Assembly (NCBI GenBank): GCA_026314275.1
Contig: CP111109.1
Location: 1,178,001 to 1,242,000 of the forward strand
From: JAGOEY01 sp017997515
GTDB lineage: Bacteria > Pseudomonadota > Gammaproteobacteria > Burkholderiales > Burkholderiaceae_C
Direction: 5' to 3'
Length of the DNA stretch: 64,000 bases
Below, piece by piece: positions 61,685 through 64,000 of this stretch; position 1 is the first letter of the stretch; each line of letters opens with the position of its first letter. A program made the position numbers and the translations under genes. Below the pieces are notes generated by a model. It had not been told where the DNA came from, made no database searches, and worked only from the letters and a program-made list of their open reading frames with translations.

Positions 61685-63019
61685 TCAAAGAATGTAGCGC
61701 GACAAATCTTCGTCCTGGCTCAGCTGCTTCAAGCGGGCATCCACGTACGCGGCATCCACCGATACCGTCTGCCCTTGCATGTAGGTCGCACCAAAACTCA
61801 CGTCGTCGAGCAGGCGCTCCATCACAGTGGAAAGCCGCCGTGCACCAATGTTTTCGGTGCGCTCATTCACTTCGAACGCGATGTGGGCCAGGCGGGTAAT
61901 CCCTTCGGGCAGAAACTCGAGCGTGATGCCCTCGGTAGCCAGCAGTGCCTGGTACTGGCGCACCAGCGAGGCATGTGTCTGGGTGAGGATGGCCTCAAAG
62001 TCCTGCACCGACAGCGACTGCAGTTCGACCCGGATCGGGAACCGGCCCTGCAGTTCAGGGATCAGGTCGCTGGGTTTGCTCAGGTGGAACGCCCCCGAGG
62101 CGATAAACAGGATGTGGTCGGTCTTGATGGTGCCGTATTTGGTCGACACCGCCGTGCCCTCCACCAGCGGCAGCAAGTCCCGCTGCACACCCTGGCGCGA
62201 CACCTCTGCCCCACTGCCCTCACTGCGCGAGGTGACCTTGTCCAGCTCGTCCAGAAACACGATGCCGTTTTGTTCGGCATTGGTGATGGCTTGGCTGCGG
62301 ATGTCTTCTTCGTTGACGAGTTTCGCGGCCTCTTCATCGAGCAGCAGCTTCATGGCCTCGGCAATCTTGAGCTTGCGGGTTTTGCGTTTGCCAGCCCCCA
62401 TCTGGCTGAACATGCCACGTAGCTGCTCGGTCATTTCCTCCATACCTGCAGGCCCCATCAGCTCCATCTGGGGCGGGGTGTCGGCAACATCGATTTCGAT
62501 GTCTTTGTCGTCCAGCGCACCTTCCCGCAGCTTCTTGCGAAACACCTGGCGTGCTGCACCGTCACCGCTGGTGGAGGCTGCGTCCGTGCCACCCGCAGAG
62601 CGGGCCGGGGGAATCAGGATATCCAGAATACGGTCTTCAGCGGCATCTTCGGCGCGCAGGCGCACCTTGCGCATTTCGGCTTCACGCGTCTGTTTGACAG
62701 CAATTTCCGCCAGGTCGCGGATGATGGAGTCCACATCCTTGCCGACATACCCCACCTCGGTGAACTTGGTGGCTTCGACCTTGATGAAGGGAGCATCCGC
62801 CAGGCGGGCCAGGCGGCGGGCGATCTCGGTCTTGCCCACACCGGTGGGGCCGATCATGAGGATGTTCTTGGGTGTGATTTCGTGGCGCAGGGCCACATCC
62901 ACGTTCTGGCGCCGCCAACGATTGCGCAGCGCAATGGCCACAGCACGTTTGGCGCTGGCCTGGCCCACGATGTGGCGGTCGAGTTCGGAGACGATTTCCT
63001 GCGGGGTCATGGAGGACAT
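61685..63019 (-). CDS. hslU: ATP-dependent protease ATPase subunit HslU
   Basis: A 444-residue AAA+ unfoldase that feeds Hsl[20 protein letters not shown] at the start, Walker [10 protein letters not shown] (57-64), Walker [11 protein letters not shown], sensor region [12 protein letters not shown], and the C-terminal IL that docks into HslV (DEDLSRYIL). MSSMTPQ (63019) is the usual start; the frame extends 7 codons further to 63040. It follows hslV by 98 bases, separated by a family B repeat. Confidence 0.98.
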   Translation of the reverse strand: MSSMTPQEIVSELDRHIVGQASAKRAVAIALRNRWRRQNVDVALRHEITPKNILMIGPTGVGKTEIARRLARLADAPFIKVEATKFTEVGYVGKDVDSIIRDLAEIAVKQTREAEMRKVRLRAEDAAEDRILDILIPPARSAGGTDAASTSGDGAARQVFRKKLREGALDDKDIEIDVADTPPQMELMGPAGMEEMTEQLRGMFSQMGAGKRKTRKLKIAEAMKLLLDEEAAKLVNEEDIRSQAITNAEQNGIVFLDELDKVTSRSEGSGAEVSRQGVQRDLLPLVEGTAVSTKYGTIKTDHILFIASGAFHLSKPSDLIPELQGRFPIRVELQSLSVQDFEAILTQTHASLVRQYQALLATEGITLEFLPEGITRLAHIAFEVNERTENIGARRLSTVMERLLDDVSFGATYMQGQTVSVDAAYVDARLKQLSQDEDLSRYIL

Positions 63020-63048
63020 GGGTGTCTGCCTGTTTTTCAATACAAAAT

Positions 63049-63099
63049 AGGCCTCTGGCGCTTTATTTACAAGCGCCAGCAGCTATGAATTAAATAGCA
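63049..63099 (+). repeat. Palindromic repeat family B, copy 11 (best-formed)
   Basis: GGCCTCTGGCGCT, 6 bases, ACAAGCGCCAGCAGCTATG, 6 bases, ATAGCAT. GGCGCT and AGCGCC pair across the 8-base middle, and AGCTAT pairs with ATAGC. Located in the hslV-hslU gap. Confidence 0.75.
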
Positions 63100-63117
63100 T
63101 CACACGCTGCGCAACGG

Positions 63118-63663
63118 CTACAGCGTCTCGATGGTGTGGTGCATATTGGTGTAGATACACAACTCACCCGCAATCTCGAGTGACTTCTTGACGATGTCCT
63201 GCGCAGACAGGTCGGTGTTCACCAGGAGCGCCTTGGCAGCCGAATGTGCATAGGCCCCACCCGATCCAATGGCGACGATGCCCTGCTCGGGCTCCAGCAC
63301 ATCGCCATTGCCGGTGATGATGAGGGAGGCGCTGGCGTCGGCCACGGCCAGCATGGCCTCCAGGCGGCGCAGCACGCGGTCGGTGCGCCAGTCCTTGGTC
63401 AGCTCGATGGCCGCCCGGGTCAGGTGGCCCTGGTGTTTTTCGAGTTTGGCCTCGAAGCGCTCAAAAAGGGTGAAGGCATCGGCCGTGGCCCCCGCAAAAC
63501 CCGCCAGCACCTTGCCGTGGTAGAGCTTGCGCACCTTGCGTGCCGTGCCTTTGACAACGATGTTGCCCAGCGTGACCTGGCCGTCGCCGCCAATGGCGAC
63601 CTGGATCCCGTCAGCGGTCTGGCGGCGCACGCTGAGGATGGTTGTGCCGTGAAATTGTTCCAT
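63118..63663 (-). CDS. hslV: ATP-dependent protease peptidase subunit HslV
   Basis: A 181-residue threonine protease forming the proteasome-like core. The propeptide MEQFHG precedes the catalytic threonine in TTILSVRR, exposed by processing. [13 protein letters not shown] and [17 protein letters not shown] are family blocks. A short insertion (QTADGIQ) follows the N-terminal strand. The start is taken at MEQFHG (63663), as in related bacteria; MATMEQ (63672) is possible, but its ATG lies in a putative sigma-32 -10 element. Confidence 0.95.
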   Translation of the reverse strand: MEQFHGTTILSVRRQTADGIQVAIGGDGQVTLGNIVVKGTARKVRKLYHGKVLAGFAGATADAFTLFERFEAKLEKHQGHLTRAAIELTKDWRTDRVLRRLEAMLAVADASASLIITGNGDVLEPEQGIVAIGSGGAYAHSAAKALLVNTDLSAQDIVKKSLEIAGELCIYTNMHHTIETL

Positions 63664-63670
63664 TGTGGCC

Positions 63671-63698
63671 ATGTGGGGGTGAAATACGGTGCTTCAAG
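63671..63698 (-). promoter_or_regulatory. Candidate heat-shock (sigma-32) promoter of hslVU
   Basis: CTTGAA (63698-63693), 13 bases, CCCCCACAT (63679-63671), close to the sigma-32 consensus CTTGAA-N13-CCCCATNT. hslVU is a classic heat-shock operon. The predicted start would fall within a few bases of the MEQFHG ATG, giving a leaderless message, so the match may be partly fortuitous. Confidence 0.45.
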
Positions 63699-63783
63699 CA
63701 CAGGCCCGCTAGGGTCGAAGCCGCAGCAGGTTCACGAAGAAAGGCGGCTCAAAGATGCGTCGCCGGAGTGGCCCGAAACCGGG

Positions 63784-64000
63784 TCACTTTCTGGGCAACA
63801 CCTTGGCATGTTCATTGATACCAATAACACCAAAAAACACAGCGAGCAGGCTGTGCAGATTGCAAAAAACAACCTGGCACCCTTCTGCTTGGCGTGCCGC
63901 CACCCAGTTCAGGATGGAGCCCGCCGCGGAGAAATCAACCCGGGCGAGTTTGTCGCAGGCCACCACCAGCACACCGCCCTGCGCACAGGACTCCAAAGCC
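63784..64000 (-). CDS. STAS-domain protein, N-terminal part missing at the window edge
   Basis: The last 71 residues of a protein ending VLPRK. SCAQGGVLVVACDKLARVDFS, then AAGSILNWVAARQAEGCQVV and INEHAKV, is the second half of a STAS (anti-sigma antagonist-like) domain, with the serine/alanine region DFSAAG at the usual phosphorylation position. It may be an anti-anti-sigma factor or an MlaB-type protein; the rest is outside the window. Confidence 0.75.
   Translation of the reverse strand, partial: ALESCAQGGVLVVACDKLARVDFSAAGSILNWVAARQAEGCQVVFCNLHSLLAVFFGVIGINEHAKVLPRK

Overview
The window is a GC-rich bacterial chromosome segment from a betaproteobacterium of the order Burkholderiales, most likely family Comamonadaceae (Rhodoferax-like). 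This rests on the gene neighbourhoods (divergent ffh/ypjD, ypjD-PP0621-pilS-pilR-ampD, accB-accC-prmA-DUF3426, a complete mraZ-to-lpxC cluster), the protein sequences and a Lys/Ala/Pro-rich histone H1-like protein. It is a core chromosomal region: I see no phage, insertion sequence, CRISPR array, tRNA or rRNA.

Layout. 1-2580: the 3' end of glrR, a 190-bp control region with GlrR-type boxes, IHF-type sites and a sigma-54 promoter, then opgH (osmoregulated periplasmic glucan synthesis). 2600-5610: an FeS-type photolyase/cryptochrome with an overlapping 55-residue DUF2256 gene, a zinc-ribbon protein and a YegP-like protein. 5726-12115: ffh, then divergently ypjD-like, PP0621, pilS-pilR (type IV pilus control) and ampD (murein recycling). 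12300-17520: nrdA and nrdB behind a pair of NrdR boxes, and an H1-like gene. 17650-23760 (minus strand): a PfkB-type kinase, DUF3426 protein, prmA, accC, accB, a TlpA-like thioredoxin and a conserved unknown. 23941-30810: mpl, a DAHP synthase gene preceded by an aromatic leader peptide and terminator, tldD, rodA, kbp and a YidB-family gene. 31037-42285 (plus strand): small stress membrane protein, YqiA-like esterase, RNase II family enzyme, TonB-like protein, aroE, mtgA, an acyltransferase/CDP-DAG synthase-like pair, ruvC, a porin and a PerM-family permease. 42304-61433 (minus strand): the complete dcw cluster in transcription order mraZ-rsmH-ftsL-ftsI-murE-murF-mraY-murD-ftsW-murG-murC-ddl-ftsQ-ftsA-ftsZ-lpxC, followed by a small membrane protein gene. 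61685-64000 (minus strand): hslV-hslU and a partial STAS-domain gene.

How the genes work together. Envelope construction dominates: peptidoglycan precursor synthesis (murC-G, ddl, mraY), polymerisation (ftsI, ftsW, rodA, mtgA), recycling (ampD, mpl), division (ftsZ, A, Q, L), lipid A (lpxC), fatty-acid supply (accBC), phospholipid precursors and periplasmic glucans (opgH). Aromatic synthesis is represented by the DAHP synthase and aroE.

The most interesting signals are regulatory and repetitive. (1) A GlrR/IHF/sigma-54 module feeds opgH. (2) An attenuator-like leader with seven consecutive aromatic codons (FYFYFWF) lies before the DAHP synthase gene. (3) Four 5-bp MraZ-type boxes in exact 10-bp register overlap the mraZ promoter. 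(4) Two dispersed repeat families occur, one intergenic and about 85 bp, one palindromic and also found in frame inside six genes. (5) A 16-bp inverted repeat bounds an apparent in-frame insertion in mpl.
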